DNA of 39,590 nucleotides from Nitrososphaeria archaeon (GCA_029776125.1 JARVJS010000006.1:1-39590), one strand, 5' to 3'; shown: positions 25,591 through 33,300, counted from the stretch's first letter. The notes: generated from the letters alone by a model not told the origin. Made by a program: numbers and translations.

Positions 25591-25621
25591 TTTTGATACA
25601 TTCGTGTACCCTATATATAGG
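25591..25621 (+). promoter_or_regulatory. Conserved promoter/operator module, copy 5 (nrdD)
   Basis: TTTTGATACATTCG, then GTAC and CCTATATATAGG (25610-25621). The 14 bases AGTCCTTATCCAAT just before are shared with copy 3. The nrdD ATG is 46 bases downstream. Confidence 0.72.
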
Positions 25622-25667
25622 AGGGATAAAAATTAACCCTTCAAAACTTTCTCGTGGAGGTTCATCC

Positions 25668-27815
25668 ATGTTTTCCCAAATTATTAAGCGTGATGGGAGA
25701 TTTGTCTCTTTTGACGCACAAAAAATAGTAAATGCCATTGCCAAAGCAGGCAAGGCAACAGGTGAGTTTGACGAAAAAGTAGCAAAGAGACTTGCAGGTA
25801 GGGTTCTTGCAGTGCTTGAGGATTTAAATGGTGATGGCACTTACATTCCACATGTAGAGGAAGTTCAGGACATAGTAGAGGAAATTTTACTTCGTAGTCA
25901 GTATAAGAAAACTGCTAAAGCATACATAATCTACAGAGATCAACACGCAAAGATGAGAGAAATTGCCACACAAAGTGGTATAGAATTGGTAGATGCCTAT
26001 CTTAGTAAAGCGGACTGGCGTGTTAATGAAAATGCTAATGTTCACTTTTCACTGCAAGGACTTAACAACTACATATCCTCAGAGATAAGTAAATCCTACT
26101 GGTTAAATAAAATCTATCCACCTGAGATAAGAGAAGCATACAAAAACGGTGCTATGCACATTCACGACCTCGGGCTACTTAGCCCGTATTGTGTGGGGTG
26201 GGATTTACAGGACCTTTTAAGAGTTGGATTTAGAGGACTAAAGGGCAGAGTAGAGTCCAATCCACCAAAACACTTCAGAGTTGCACTCATGCAAGCAGTA
26301 AACTTTCTCTATACACTTCAGAATGAAACTGCAGGTGCTTCTGCATTCTCTAACTTTGACACCCTTCTTGCACCTTTTATTGCTTATGACAATCTCACCT
26401 ACAAACAGGTAAAACAATGTATGCAGGAATTCTTATTCAACATAAATGTTCCTACAAGGACTGCAGGACAAGTGCCATTTACGAACATAACACTTGATAT
26501 AACAGTTCCACCTCATCTGAAAGATCAAGCAGTAATTATTGGTGGTATACTACAGGATAAGACTTATGGGGAGTTTCAAGAATACATGGATATGTTCAAT
26601 CAAGCATTGTTTGAATGTATGATGGAAGGAGATGCTTCAGGTAGAGTGTTTTCTTTTCCTATTCCTACGATAAATATAACTAAAGAATTTGATTGGCATA
26701 GACCTGTTGTAAAACAGATGCTTGAGTTGACTGCAAAGTATGGAACATTTTACTTTGCAAACTTCGTTAATTCAGATATGAAACCTGAAGATACCTACTC
26801 AATGTGTTGCAGGCTTCGTTTAAACAAAAAAGAACTTCAAAGGAGAGGTGGAGGTCTTTTTGGTGCAAACGCCCTAACTGGGTCTATAGGTGTGGTTACT
26901 ATTAATTTGCCACGCATTGGTTACTTAAGCACTTCAGAGAAAGACTATTTTGAAAGACTTGAAGCAATGATGAACCTTGCAAAGAACTCTCTTGAAATAA
27001 AGAGAAAAGTTATTGAAAGATTTACAGAAGCAGGCTTATATCCTTATGCAAAATTCTATTTAAGAAGCGTCAAAGAAAAAACAGGTAAATACTGGAGTAA
27101 TCACTTCTCTACAATTGGTATTATTGGCATGAATGAATCTATTGCAAATGCAAAGTGGCTTGGTGAACCAGGTATCTGGACAAAAGGTGGTAAAGAATTT
27201 GCACTTAAAGTACTTGATTTTATGAGAGAAAAACTCATTCAGTATCAAGAAGAAACAGGAAACTTCTATAATCTTGAAGCCACACCTGCAGAGGGAACAT
27301 CATATAGATTTGCAAAGATAGATAAACAACATTTCCCTGATATAATTACTCAAGGAAATGGTCATCCTTATTATACAAATTCCACATGGTTACCTGTAGG
27401 ATTTACTGAATCAATTCATTATATACTTGACCATCAGGACGAACTGCAGTGCAAATACACAGGTGGCACAGTGCAACATATATTCTTGGGTGAAAGTCCT
27501 GATCCTGAGAAATTAGGTAATTTTATTATGAGCGTGTTTTATAAGTATAAACTTCCATATATAAGCATAACACCAACTTTCAGTATATGCGAGGAACATG
27601 GATACATTAAAGGAGAACATTCTATTTGTCCAAAATGTGGAGCAGAGTGTGAAATTTATTCTCGTGTTGTTGGATACCTTAGACCTGTCAATTATTGGAA
27701 TGAAGGTAAAAAAGAGGAATTTAAAGATAGAAGGTATATCAATTTATCTCCCCTGCCGGGAAGACTCCTTCCTTACGGAAGGAGTAGTTCACTTGTGAGA
27801 GTAAAAAACATTTGA
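25668..27815 (+). CDS. nrdD: Anaerobic (class III) ribonucleoside-triphosphate reductase
   Basis: A protein of 715 residues from the ATG at 25668, preceded by GTGGAGG; the frame is open further upstream, but that part would read through the promoter. Residues 1 to about 95 are an ATP-cone (IIKRDGRFVSFDAQKI). The catalytic domain follows (for example NETAGASAFSNFD, PTRTAGQVPFTNIT). The C-terminus has two CxxC-type pairs (SICEEHG, CPKCGAEC) and the glycyl-radical segment RVVGYLRPVNYWNEGK. It makes deoxynucleotides without oxygen and needs an NrdG-type activating enzyme. The neighbouring radical SAM protein is short and not clearly NrdG. It indicates an anaerobic host. Confidence 0.95.
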   Translation: MFSQIIKRDGRFVSFDAQKIVNAIAKAGKATGEFDEKVAKRLAGRVLAVLEDLNGDGTYIPHVEEVQDIVEEILLRSQYKKTAKAYIIYRDQHAKMREIATQSGIELVDAYLSKADWRVNENANVHFSLQGLNNYISSEISKSYWLNKIYPPEIREAYKNGAMHIHDLGLLSPYCVGWDLQDLLRVGFRGLKGRVESNPPKHFRVALMQAVNFLYTLQNETAGASAFSNFDTLLAPFIAYDNLTYKQVKQCMQEFLFNINVPTRTAGQVPFTNITLDITVPPHLKDQAVIIGGILQDKTYGEFQEYMDMFNQALFECMMEGDASGRVFSFPIPTINITKEFDWHRPVVKQMLELTAKYGTFYFANFVNSDMKPEDTYSMCCRLRLNKKELQRRGGGLFGANALTGSIGVVTINLPRIGYLSTSEKDYFERLEAMMNLAKNSLEIKRKVIERFTEAGLYPYAKFYLRSVKEKTGKYWSNHFSTIGIIGMNESIANAKWLGEPGIWTKGGKEFALKVLDFMREKLIQYQEETGNFYNLEATPAEGTSYRFAKIDKQHFPDIITQGNGHPYYTNSTWLPVGFTESIHYILDHQDELQCKYTGGTVQHIFLGESPDPEKLGNFIMSVFYKYKLPYISITPTFSICEEHGYIKGEHSICPKCGAECEIYSRVVGYLRPVNYWNEGKKEEFKDRRYINLSPLPGRLLPYGRSSSLVRVKNI

Positions 27816-27837
27816 AATATAAAAAGGGGCATAAAAT

Positions 27838-28311
27838 ATGAAAAAAACTAAAAAATTTCATATTGGATGGGGGTTTGGAAACTGTAATTTTAAATGTATC
27901 CATTGTTACAATAGTTCAAAAAAACAAAAGTATAAATATCAATTAGATTTATTATTGTCAACTGCACGACAGTTATGTCTTATAGCAGATTCTATAAATT
28001 TTGGTTCAGGCGAATTTATCTATAATGACCATACAATTGAATTGTTAGAATTCATTCATTCTGAATTTTCTGAAGTTCCTATTGCATTAACAACCAATGG
28101 TTCTTCAGTGTTACGATTATCTGAAGAAAAACTTTTATATTTTCATGACATAGATGTCTCTTTGGATTTTCCAACTAAAGAAAAACAAGTTGATTTTAGG
28201 CAACACAGCAGTGCTTGGGATATTCCTATTAAGGCATTACAAAAACTAAAGTCAATAAATAAAATTCCATTTACAATAGTAACTTGTGTCACAATTGTTA
28301 AAATTATGTAG
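27838..28311 (+). CDS. Short radical SAM protein, possibly truncated
   Basis: A protein of 157 residues. CNFKCIHC near residue 17 is the CX3CX2C iron-sulfur motif that binds S-adenosylmethionine. The first four or so strands of the radical SAM barrel can be followed (INFGSGEF, IALTTNGSSV, DIDVSLDF). The protein stops at TIVTCVTIVKIM, where a full-length radical SAM protein would continue through the rest of the barrel. So it is either a half-barrel activase or a remnant ended by a frameshift. It lies 22 bases after nrdD and 12 before dut. The position suggests an activator of NrdD, but it lacks the usual NrdG N-terminus, so that is not certain. Confidence 0.65.
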   Translation: MKKTKKFHIGWGFGNCNFKCIHCYNSSKKQKYKYQLDLLLSTARQLCLIADSINFGSGEFIYNDHTIELLEFIHSEFSEVPIALTTNGSSVLRLSEEKLLYFHDIDVSLDFPTKEKQVDFRQHSSAWDIPIKALQKLKSINKIPFTIVTCVTIVKIM

Positions 28312-28323
28312 AAAGGAGGAAAT

Positions 28324-28776
28324 ATGAAAAATGTAACAGTTCTAATTAAAAAATTATCCCATGCAGAGGATTTACCGCTTCCTCAATATGCAACAGAACA
28401 CTCTGCAGGAATGGATTTGATTGCAGCAGTTACAGAACCTGTTAAACTGAAACCTTTTCAGAGATTATTAATACCTACAGGTATATCTATTGAACTACCT
28501 GTTGGTTACGAAGCACAGGTAAGACCAAGAAGTGGACTTGCGATAAAACATGGAATAACTGTGTTAAACACGCCAGGCACAATAGATGCAGACTACAGAG
28601 GTGAAATAGGAGTAATTTTGATTAATTTAGGCTACCAAGATTTTATTATTGAAAGAGGTATGCGTATTGCTCAGTTAGTTGTATCGCCTGTAGTAAAAGC
28701 AGAAATTGTTGAAGTTGGAGAGCTTCAGGAGACTGTAAGAGGCAGTGGTGGATTTGGTTCAACAGGAACAAAGTAG
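28324..28776 (+). CDS. dut: dUTP diphosphatase
   Basis: A protein of 150 residues, standard length for the trimeric dUTPase. The five family motifs are visible: AGMDLIA, RPRSGLAIKHG, TIDADYRGEI, RIAQLVV and the C-terminal RGSGGFGSTG, which closes over the active site. It hydrolyses dUTP to dUMP and pyrophosphate, keeping uracil out of DNA and feeding thymidylate synthesis. It has a strong GAAAGGAGG site and shares the operon with nrdD. Confidence 0.96.
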   Translation: MKNVTVLIKKLSHAEDLPLPQYATEHSAGMDLIAAVTEPVKLKPFQRLLIPTGISIELPVGYEAQVRPRSGLAIKHGITVLNTPGTIDADYRGEIGVILINLGYQDFIIERGMRIAQLVVSPVVKAEIVEVGELQETVRGSGGFGSTGTK

Positions 28777-28785
28777 GTGATAGCT

Positions 28786-29151
28786 ATGGTAAACAAAAAC
28801 TACATATTTGTTTATGGAACCTTAAAAAAAGGAAAATGTAGACACGACATACTTGTAGAGGGAAAGGCAGAATTTATTGATTACGCAGAACTTGAAGGAT
28901 ATGACATATATGATACAGGTTATTATCCAGGAATAGTGAAAGGAAAGGGAAAGGTTTATGGAGAAGTTTATTGCGTAAGCGATGAATTATTAAATGTTTT
29001 GGATATTATTGAAGGAGTTGATTATAATTTATTTAAAAGAGAAATTTTGCCTGTAGAACTGCTAAATTATAAAACAAAATTATATGTTTTTGTTTATGTG
29101 TTCCAAGGAAACACAAACTACTTGCAACTGATTGCAAATGGAAAATATTAA
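28786..29151 (+). CDS. Gamma-glutamylcyclotransferase-like (AIG2/GGCT) protein
   Basis: A protein of 121 residues from the ATG at 28786, with AGGTG 6 bases upstream; a GTG at 28777 is in frame. FVYGTLKKG near the start is the signature of the GGCT/AIG2 fold, followed by YYPGIVKGKG and VYGEVYCV. The acidic residue expected for catalysis lies in the ILDIIEG-like stretch (LDIIEGVDYN). These proteins cyclise gamma-glutamyl amines, or act as small-molecule hydrolases; the substrate here is unknown. It begins 9 bases after dut, in the same operon. Confidence 0.85.
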   Translation: MVNKNYIFVYGTLKKGKCRHDILVEGKAEFIDYAELEGYDIYDTGYYPGIVKGKGKVYGEVYCVSDELLNVLDIIEGVDYNLFKREILPVELLNYKTKLYVFVYVFQGNTNYLQLIANGKY

Positions 29152-29167
29152 GAAAGGAGATTAAATT

Positions 29168-30013
29168 ATGGAATTAATTGAAAAAATTAAAACATTACTA
29201 GTTAATGAACAGCAAAAAAACGAAAAAACACAAATGCTTGCAACTCAAGAAATTCAGGAAGAAGAGGATCAAGAAGAGATACAAGAGCAGGTTAAAGAGT
29301 CCTACATTGCAGCAATTGTAGATGTAGCAAATTTTATGGACAGAGATCTTACAAATTTATTTGAAAAAGTTTTTGTCATAACCAACAATGCAAATGCAGA
29401 TATAATTGCAATAGTAAACATTCACAGAAAAGAAATCATTGAAAAGATTGAAACCATTGCAAACATATTTAAGAAGTTTTCTGTGCTTGTCTATTTTGCT
29501 ACCTCTGAGACTGACATTGAAGTTACTAAATTTGCCATGCGGAAAATAAATCTTGGTATAGGAAAAGTATTAGTTGCAACAGGAGACTTTGGTTTAATTC
29601 AAACTATTGCCTCGTTTGTTTCCCCTGAAAAGGTTGGATTTTTCATTGACAAAAATAATATTCCCTCTCAAATACACTCTCTCACTCAGATAGGATATTC
29701 TGTTCGTATTGCAGACATAATCTCAAAGAAAGAAGGATTAATAAGAAGGTTAATACATGTATCACCAAACTATATTCGTAGGGCAAGAAACTACAGTTTA
29801 CCCGATGAAATAGAGGAAAAGATACTGAGCGTCCTACCTAAAACAACAGAGGAATTAAAAGCCTTTATTGAGCAAAACAACCTTATGAATAACATTGACA
29901 ACTACAAAGTTGAACTTGCCTCTCTTGCAATAAGAAATAAAGTAAAATTTTTCCATGACAAAGAGAAAAATATCGTAACAGTCCTTCCTGTATCATCTAA
30001 ACAGGAAAATTAA
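29168..30013 (+). CDS. NYN/PIN-like domain protein
   Basis: A protein of 281 residues. Residues 1-45 are a Gln/Glu-rich, probably disordered or coiled segment. Residues about 45-190 read as a NYN (PIN-like) nuclease domain: AAIVDVANFMD with the first Asp, a central SETDIEVTKFAMR and VLVATGDFGLIQTIASF with the later acidic residue. Such domains cleave RNA or bind it. The C-terminal 80 residues are helical and might bind nucleic acid. It is the last gene of the nrdD operon and is followed by a strong terminator. The call is by motif pattern; similarity is not high. Confidence 0.6.
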   Translation: MELIEKIKTLLVNEQQKNEKTQMLATQEIQEEEDQEEIQEQVKESYIAAIVDVANFMDRDLTNLFEKVFVITNNANADIIAIVNIHRKEIIEKIETIANIFKKFSVLVYFATSETDIEVTKFAMRKINLGIGKVLVATGDFGLIQTIASFVSPEKVGFFIDKNNIPSQIHSLTQIGYSVRIADIISKKEGLIRRLIHVSPNYIRRARNYSLPDEIEEKILSVLPKTTEELKAFIEQNNLMNNIDNYKVELASLAIRNKVKFFHDKEKNIVTVLPVSSKQEN

Positions 30014-30034
30014 TAAAAGACAGAGACAAACAAA

Positions 30035-30080
30035 AAACCCACTAAGGGTTCTCTTAATGAGAAACGCCTTAGTGGGTTTT
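30035..30080 (+). terminator. Terminator of the nrdD operon
   Basis: A 13-base stem AAACCCACTAAGG / CCTTAGTGGGTTT with a nested TTCTC/GAGAA stem, followed by TTTT. It belongs by sequence to the same terminator family as those at 30439, 32226 and 34078. Confidence 0.85.
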
Positions 30081-30087
30081 CCCCAAT

Positions 30088-30149
30088 AAAAAAGCCCGCC
30101 GAATGCACGGGCGGTTGGTGAGGGAACCAACCCTCCCCGTCGGCGGGCT
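30088..30149 (-). terminator. Terminator of the candidate structured RNA
   Basis: Read on the minus strand: AGCCCGCCGA pairs with TCGGCGGGCT, with an inner GGTTGG/CCAACC stem, followed by TTTTTTATT. Confidence 0.85.
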
Positions 30150-30356
30150 AAAGCAAATTTGTTAGGTGGAGATTAAATTATTCTCCACCTAACAAACCGA
30201 AATACTGACTCTCCCCCAACCCATCCAAGATGGAATTAGGAGAGAATAAAAAAAGCTTATTTCTGGATTTTTTTATCTCTCAGGTGCCCCTGAGAGAATT
30301 TTTATAGATTGGCTTGTTAGCCAATCTATAATAGCCCTTTGCGGGCTAAAAAATAT
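30088..30356 (-). ncRNA. Candidate free-standing structured RNA
   Basis: About 265 bases without a sensible reading frame, bounded on the minus strand by a promoter (30390-30362) and a strong terminator (30149-30088). Perfect hairpins: 30303-30330 (12-base stem TATAGATTGGCT, 4-base loop), 30276-30297 (9-base stem, 4-base loop) and 30158-30196 (15-base stem TTTGTTAGGTGGAGA, 9-base loop). A further weaker fold lies at about 30209-30245 with CTCTCC/GGAGAG ends and an inner CCATC/GATGG stem. The promoter resembles those of the two leader RNAs upstream of 31986 and 35655. I match it to no known RNA family. A copy-control, 6S-like or orphan leader RNA are possible readings. Confidence 0.6.
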
Positions 30357-30361
30357 AATTT

Positions 30362-30390
30362 ATACTAACCTATACTTTACAGGTTGTCAA
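30362..30390 (-). promoter_or_regulatory. Promoter of the candidate structured RNA
   Basis: On the minus strand TTGACA (30390-30385), 17 bases, TAGTAT (30367-30362). The CTTGACA(A/C)CCTGT context is shared with the promoters at 32164 and 35837. Confidence 0.7.
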
Positions 30391-30438
30391 GTAGCAAAAT
30401 TTGATAGGCGAAAATTGACAATCAAAAGTTTAACCAAA

Positions 30439-30484
30439 TAAAAAAGCCCGCTAAGGGCTCTCTTGAGGAGACTCCTTGCGGGCT
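30439..30484 (-). terminator. Terminator of the small-gene operon
   Basis: On the minus strand AGCCCGCAAGG pairs with CCTTAGCGGGCT around an inner CTCTT/GAGGAG stem, then TTTTTTATT. It lies 11 bases after the stop of the 75-residue gene. Confidence 0.85.
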
Positions 30485-30494
30485 ATGAGATAAA

Positions 30495-30722
30495 TTATTC
30501 AGTTCCATTTAATTCCGCTAAAACCATCTCTACAACTTCTGTTCTATCAACACCTGGATCTTCGTCATCCCAAATTACTTCGTATTCAGGCTCAAGCTCT
30601 AATCCACCAACTATATTTTTTGTTTCTATAACTACCCCTTCATAGGTTTTACCTTTCCATTCAATTTCAAAAGGGATAGTTCTTTCGTATGATACCTCAT
30701 CCTCAAATACTCTTATTTTCAT
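30495..30722 (-). CDS. Small acidic protein, paralogue of the 78-residue protein
   Basis: A 75-residue acidic protein of unknown function. The stretch PFEIEWKGKTYEGVV matches PFEVTHQGKTYEGIL of the gene at 30879, and both start with a short strand and end in an acidic helix, so the two are paralogues. AAAGGAGG precedes the ATG, which overlaps the stop of the 49-residue gene (ATGA). It is the last gene of a five-gene minus-strand operon. Small acidic beta proteins of this type often act as protein-binding modulators, but nothing shows that here. Confidence 0.75.
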   Translation of the reverse strand: MKIRVFEDEVSYERTIPFEIEWKGKTYEGVVIETKNIVGGLELEPEYEVIWDDEDPGVDRTEVVEMVLAELNGTE

Positions 30723-30868
30723 AGATACACCTCCTTTAATATTTTGTTTTTCTTATTCTTAAAATTCTTACACTCATTCTTACTGCTTCTTTTCCTTTTA
30801 TCCTCTGCTACCCTATGGGCTTTGCGTAGGAAAAGAACCGCATCCATTGGTAATCTTGCTTTTATCAT
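30719..30868 (-). CDS. 49-residue basic protein
   Basis: The gene is preceded by AAGGAGG, starts MIKARLPMDAVLFLRKAHR and ends in a Lys/Arg/Asn-rich tail. The stop codon shares an ATGA overlap with the next gene, and it starts 11 bases after the preceding one, so gene spacing supports translation. About 18 of 49 residues are basic, which suggests RNA or DNA binding or pairing with the neighbouring acidic proteins. No family recognised. Confidence 0.6.
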   Translation of the reverse strand: MIKARLPMDAVLFLRKAHRVAEDKRKRSSKNECKNFKNKKNKILKEVYL

Positions 30869-30878
30869 GTGCACCTCC

Positions 30879-31115
30879 TTAATTTGTTAATTTTTGTGAT
30901 TCTTCTAAAAAGCAATTTAACACTTTCTTAAAGATTTCTGCTTCAGTAACAGGGTCTATATCCTCAAGAAAAGTAATTTCTGCATCCTCTTCAAAAGTTC
31001 CATTGACATCAAGGTAAGATATTTCAAGTATGCCTTCATAAGTTTTGCCTTGATGCGTAACTTCAAAGGGATAGGTTTTAATTATGTTTTCTTTGTCATA
31101 AAATATTTTTACCAT
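30879..31115 (-). CDS. Small acidic protein, paralogue of the 75-residue protein
   Basis: A 78-residue acidic protein, unknown function. It shares the PFEVTHQGKTYEGIL core and the acidic C-terminal helix with the gene at 30495. AAAGGAGG lies before the ATG. The basic 49-residue gene lies between the two paralogues, an arrangement that hints at a set acting together. Confidence 0.75.
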   Translation of the reverse strand: MVKIFYDKENIIKTYPFEVTHQGKTYEGILEISYLDVNGTFEEDAEITFLEDIDPVTEAEIFKKVLNCFLEESQKLTN

Positions 31116-31142
31116 AATTTTCCCTCCTTTTTTTAATTAAAA

Positions 31143-31613
31143 TTACATTTTAATTCCATAGGCATTTTTCTCAATTTGTTCTTGTAATGGAATGACCTCT
31201 AATGGAATTTTACTTGATAGAATATTGATGAAATTGTCCAAATCCCGACTGTCGTTTTCTACTTTGTATTCATACCACTTACTTTCAATCTCCTCTGGAT
31301 TAATCTCTATTGGAATACGAATGATTTTTTGAGTGAAATTACTATCTTCATCAAAAAATACAATATGCTGATAATCTTGTTCTAAATAGTTCCTTATCAA
31401 AGAAAAATGTTCACCTTTGATAAAAAGTTCTATTAGACATTCTGCACAAAGAGGATTGGCATCCCCATGATTTAAGATAAGGTCTAAATGTTCTTTTGCT
31501 TTTTCGTAACTTTCCCCCATCCAATAAAGATAATCCGTCTCTTTAGCACAATTTCCACATTTGTTAGTACCTAATTCTTTAGCAGAAAATTTAAATATTT
31601 TTTCCTTTTTCAT
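31143..31613 (-). CDS. Hypothetical protein with two CxxC pairs
   Basis: A 156-residue protein of unknown function. CGNCAKE near residue 16 and CAEC near residue 56 could hold one zinc ion. The spacer contains HLDLILNHGDANPL, which recalls HNH-like or zinc-knuckle surroundings but lacks a clear HNH motif. The C-terminal 90 residues are acidic. A GC hairpin (31638-31656) precedes its ribosome site AAAAAGGAG. Confidence 0.7.
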   Translation of the reverse strand: MKKEKIFKFSAKELGTNKCGNCAKETDYLYWMGESYEKAKEHLDLILNHGDANPLCAECLIELFIKGEHFSLIRNYLEQDYQHIVFFDEDSNFTQKIIRIPIEINPEEIESKWYEYKVENDSRDLDNFINILSSKIPLEVIPLQEQIEKNAYGIKM

Positions 31614-31637
31614 ATAATTCTCCTTTTTAAATAAATT

Positions 31638-31656
31638 AATTCGTCAAAGACGAATT
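31638..31656 (-). repeat. Intercistronic hairpin before the 156-residue gene
   Basis: AATTCGTC, 3-base loop, GACGAATT. It has the same place relative to the ribosome site as the ATCCGCC hairpins at 32011, 35334 and 35683. Confidence 0.6.
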
Positions 31657-31659
31657 TCA

Positions 31660-31986
31660 CTACATTAATAAAACTTTTAATTCATCAAAAACTGCAAATT
31701 TTAAATCCTCAAAATCTTTCTTTGTTATATCTGTTTCTCTCCCGTTTTTAATTTTTATTACTCCAAGCGTGTTGAAATAATTAGTTTTCCATTTGGGAGT
31801 TTCAATGTAAATTAAGTTTCCATCTCTTTTTAAATTCACATTGTTTAAGACAATATTATATCCATGTTTAAATCCAATAATATCTGCCACAAATGCTCCA
31901 ATGTCATAAATAAACTCAGCTTCCTCAAAATCATTAAATCCAAATCTCCATAAAAATTTTTCTCTTGATATAGTTTGATTTTTCAT
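31660..31986 (-). CDS. Hypothetical protein, 108 residues
   Basis: Unknown function. It begins MKNQTISREKFLWRFGF and is of mixed alpha/beta character without catalytic motif, signal or membrane segment. AAAAGGAGG precedes the ATG. First gene of the five-gene minus-strand operon, behind a structured leader of about 140 bases. Confidence 0.7.
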   Translation of the reverse strand: MKNQTISREKFLWRFGFNDFEEAEFIYDIGAFVADIIGFKHGYNIVLNNVNLKRDGNLIYIETPKWKTNYFNTLGVIKIKNGRETDITKKDFEDLKFAVFDELKVLLM

Positions 31987-32164
31987 ATAACCTCCTTTTA
32001 ATAAATAATTAATCCGCCAAGGGCGGATTTTATAGAAATATTAAATTACTTGTTTTTAAGGATATGACCTTTTTGGCGGGATCTGAGGTTACATAACCTC
32101 AGAGAAAGGGATTGGAAACAAACTATTACACTATCAGATTACCACTATATCCCACAGGTGTCAA
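31987..32164 (-). promoter_or_regulatory. Promoter and structured leader L1
   Basis: On the minus strand TTGACA (32164-32159), 17 bases, TAATCT (32141-32136). The leader holds a perfect hairpin TCTGAGGTTA/TAACCTCAGA near 32081-32103, then CCAAAAAGGT, then AATCCGCC/GGCGGATT (32011-32029) 12 bases or so before the ribosome site. The whole block is repeated upstream of 35655 (L2) at roughly 80 percent identity by eye. Confidence 0.65.
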
Positions 32165-32192
32165 GTGGTAAATTTTGATAGTCATCTTGTTT

Positions 32193-32274
32193 GGTGGAAA
32201 ATTTTTCCACCATGTATAAAGCCAATAAAAAAGCCCGCTAAGGGCTCTCTTGAGGAGAGACTTCCTTGCGGGCT
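32193..32274 (-). terminator. Palindrome-terminator repeat module, copy 1
   Basis: The palindrome GGTGGAAAATTTTTCCACC (32193-32211) is joined to a terminator: AGCCCGCTAAGG pairs with CCTTGCGGGCT around a CTCTC/GAGAG stem (32226-32274). The module serves the minus-strand gene ending at 32291 and recurs at 34047. Confidence 0.8.
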
Positions 32275-32290
32275 TTGATGTTGGAGTTAA

Positions 32291-33181
32291 TTATGTAAAT
32301 AAAGTTTTTGATGGAGTTTTCTGCTGTGCTGCCTTCCTTCTTGTTGCCAAAATCTCTACCAATATCTGTTTAAGCTTAATTTGAAAATCAACAAAGAAAT
32401 CCCAATCATCAGGAACAACAAACACTAAAAAATCAGATGAAGCAAAGCCATTCACCTGCCGAAAAACATCGGAGCATGCTATCACAAGATCAGGCTTATA
32501 AGGATATTTGCCATTGAACTGAGACTTCAGATGATAGAGAAATTGCAGGAGTCTGTTTCTTTGGTAGGTGATTTTTATTTTCTCAATAAAAGCATATAAA
32601 GTTTTCACAACTACCTGTTTTTTATCACCAATTTTTCTAAATAAGCAATCCTGCAGAGAGAAATATATATTGCCTTTAGTCTCTACTTGAGGAAGGCTCT
32701 TGCCATAATACTGTTCCACTTTTTCAGTTATCAACTTCTTTTCGATTGGTGTTAACGATGGAATTAAAGAAAGTTGTTCTGTTTGCGAATAAAAACGCTC
32801 ACTGTTAAGATAGTTTTCGTTCTTATAAAGCAAGATATTCCCAAAAATATCGGTTTTGCCTGTTAGGAAGTCCATTAATTTCTGTTGTTTGTTATCTGTT
32901 TCATAGTTAGGATGAAAATCCCAATAGGTAGTGAAATTAACATCTTCCGCAAAATGCCTATAATAGTCTTCAGGTAGATTTTGAAGTTGTCTTCTGCGTT
33001 GGTCAGAAACACAGTTATTGATAACATCCCAAAATATCTCCCAATAGGGAAACTCCTTTTCAAGTTCAGAAGGAAAATCCATTGGAATAGCTCCTTCTTG
33101 TGAGTAGAAAATAACAAGTTCTCCTGTGCGAGAATCCTTCCCGAAAAACCTCACTGTGCCTGTTGCTTTAACTTCTCCCAT
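32291..33181 (-). CDS. Hypothetical protein, about 296 residues
   Basis: Unknown function. The start was taken at 33181, where AAGGAGG stands 5 bases before ATG and gives MGEVKATGTVRFFGKD. An ATG at 33214 in the same frame has its AAGGAG only 3 bases away. No catalytic motif, membrane segment or coiled coil could be recognised. The N-terminal 30 residues (VRFFGKDSRTGELVIFYSQ) look like a small beta sheet, and the C-terminus is basic. It is divergent from the DUF5131 gene and ends at a module-type terminator. Confidence 0.75.
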   Translation of the reverse strand: MGEVKATGTVRFFGKDSRTGELVIFYSQEGAIPMDFPSELEKEFPYWEIFWDVINNCVSDQRRRQLQNLPEDYYRHFAEDVNFTTYWDFHPNYETDNKQQKLMDFLTGKTDIFGNILLYKNENYLNSERFYSQTEQLSLIPSLTPIEKKLITEKVEQYYGKSLPQVETKGNIYFSLQDCLFRKIGDKKQVVVKTLYAFIEKIKITYQRNRLLQFLYHLKSQFNGKYPYKPDLVIACSDVFRQVNGFASSDFLVFVVPDDWDFFVDFQIKLKQILVEILATRRKAAQQKTPSKTLFT

Positions 33182-33270
33182 AAAAACCTCCTTAATTGTT
33201 ATATAAAGAGCCATACGCTCCTTATATAATTAATGCAATTTGAAATATTAAAAATTTTTGTTAGACAAAT

Positions 33271-33300
33271 TTTGATTAATATAGGTACCCTATATGTAGG
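33271..33300 (+). promoter_or_regulatory. Conserved promoter/operator module, copy 6 (DUF5131 gene)
   Basis: TTTGATTAATATAGG then CCTATATGTAGG (33289-33300), same spacing as the other copies although GATAC reads GATTA. The start ATG is the very next base, so a leaderless message is implied. Confidence 0.68.

Noticed and set aside
29221..29330. Gln/Glu-rich stretch in the NYN protein as a sequence repeat
   Set aside because: Low-complexity coding sequence without a regular unit.
30276..30297. Plus-strand terminator formed by TCTCTCAGG/CCTGAGAGA followed by ATTTTTA
   Set aside because: No plus-strand transcript is expected here, since the nrdD operon already ends at 30080; it fits better as a stem of the minus-strand RNA.
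31143..31613. HNH endonuclease for the 156-residue protein with two CxxC pairs
   Set aside because: The cysteine pairs fit zinc binding, but the Asn/His catalytic core is not present in order.
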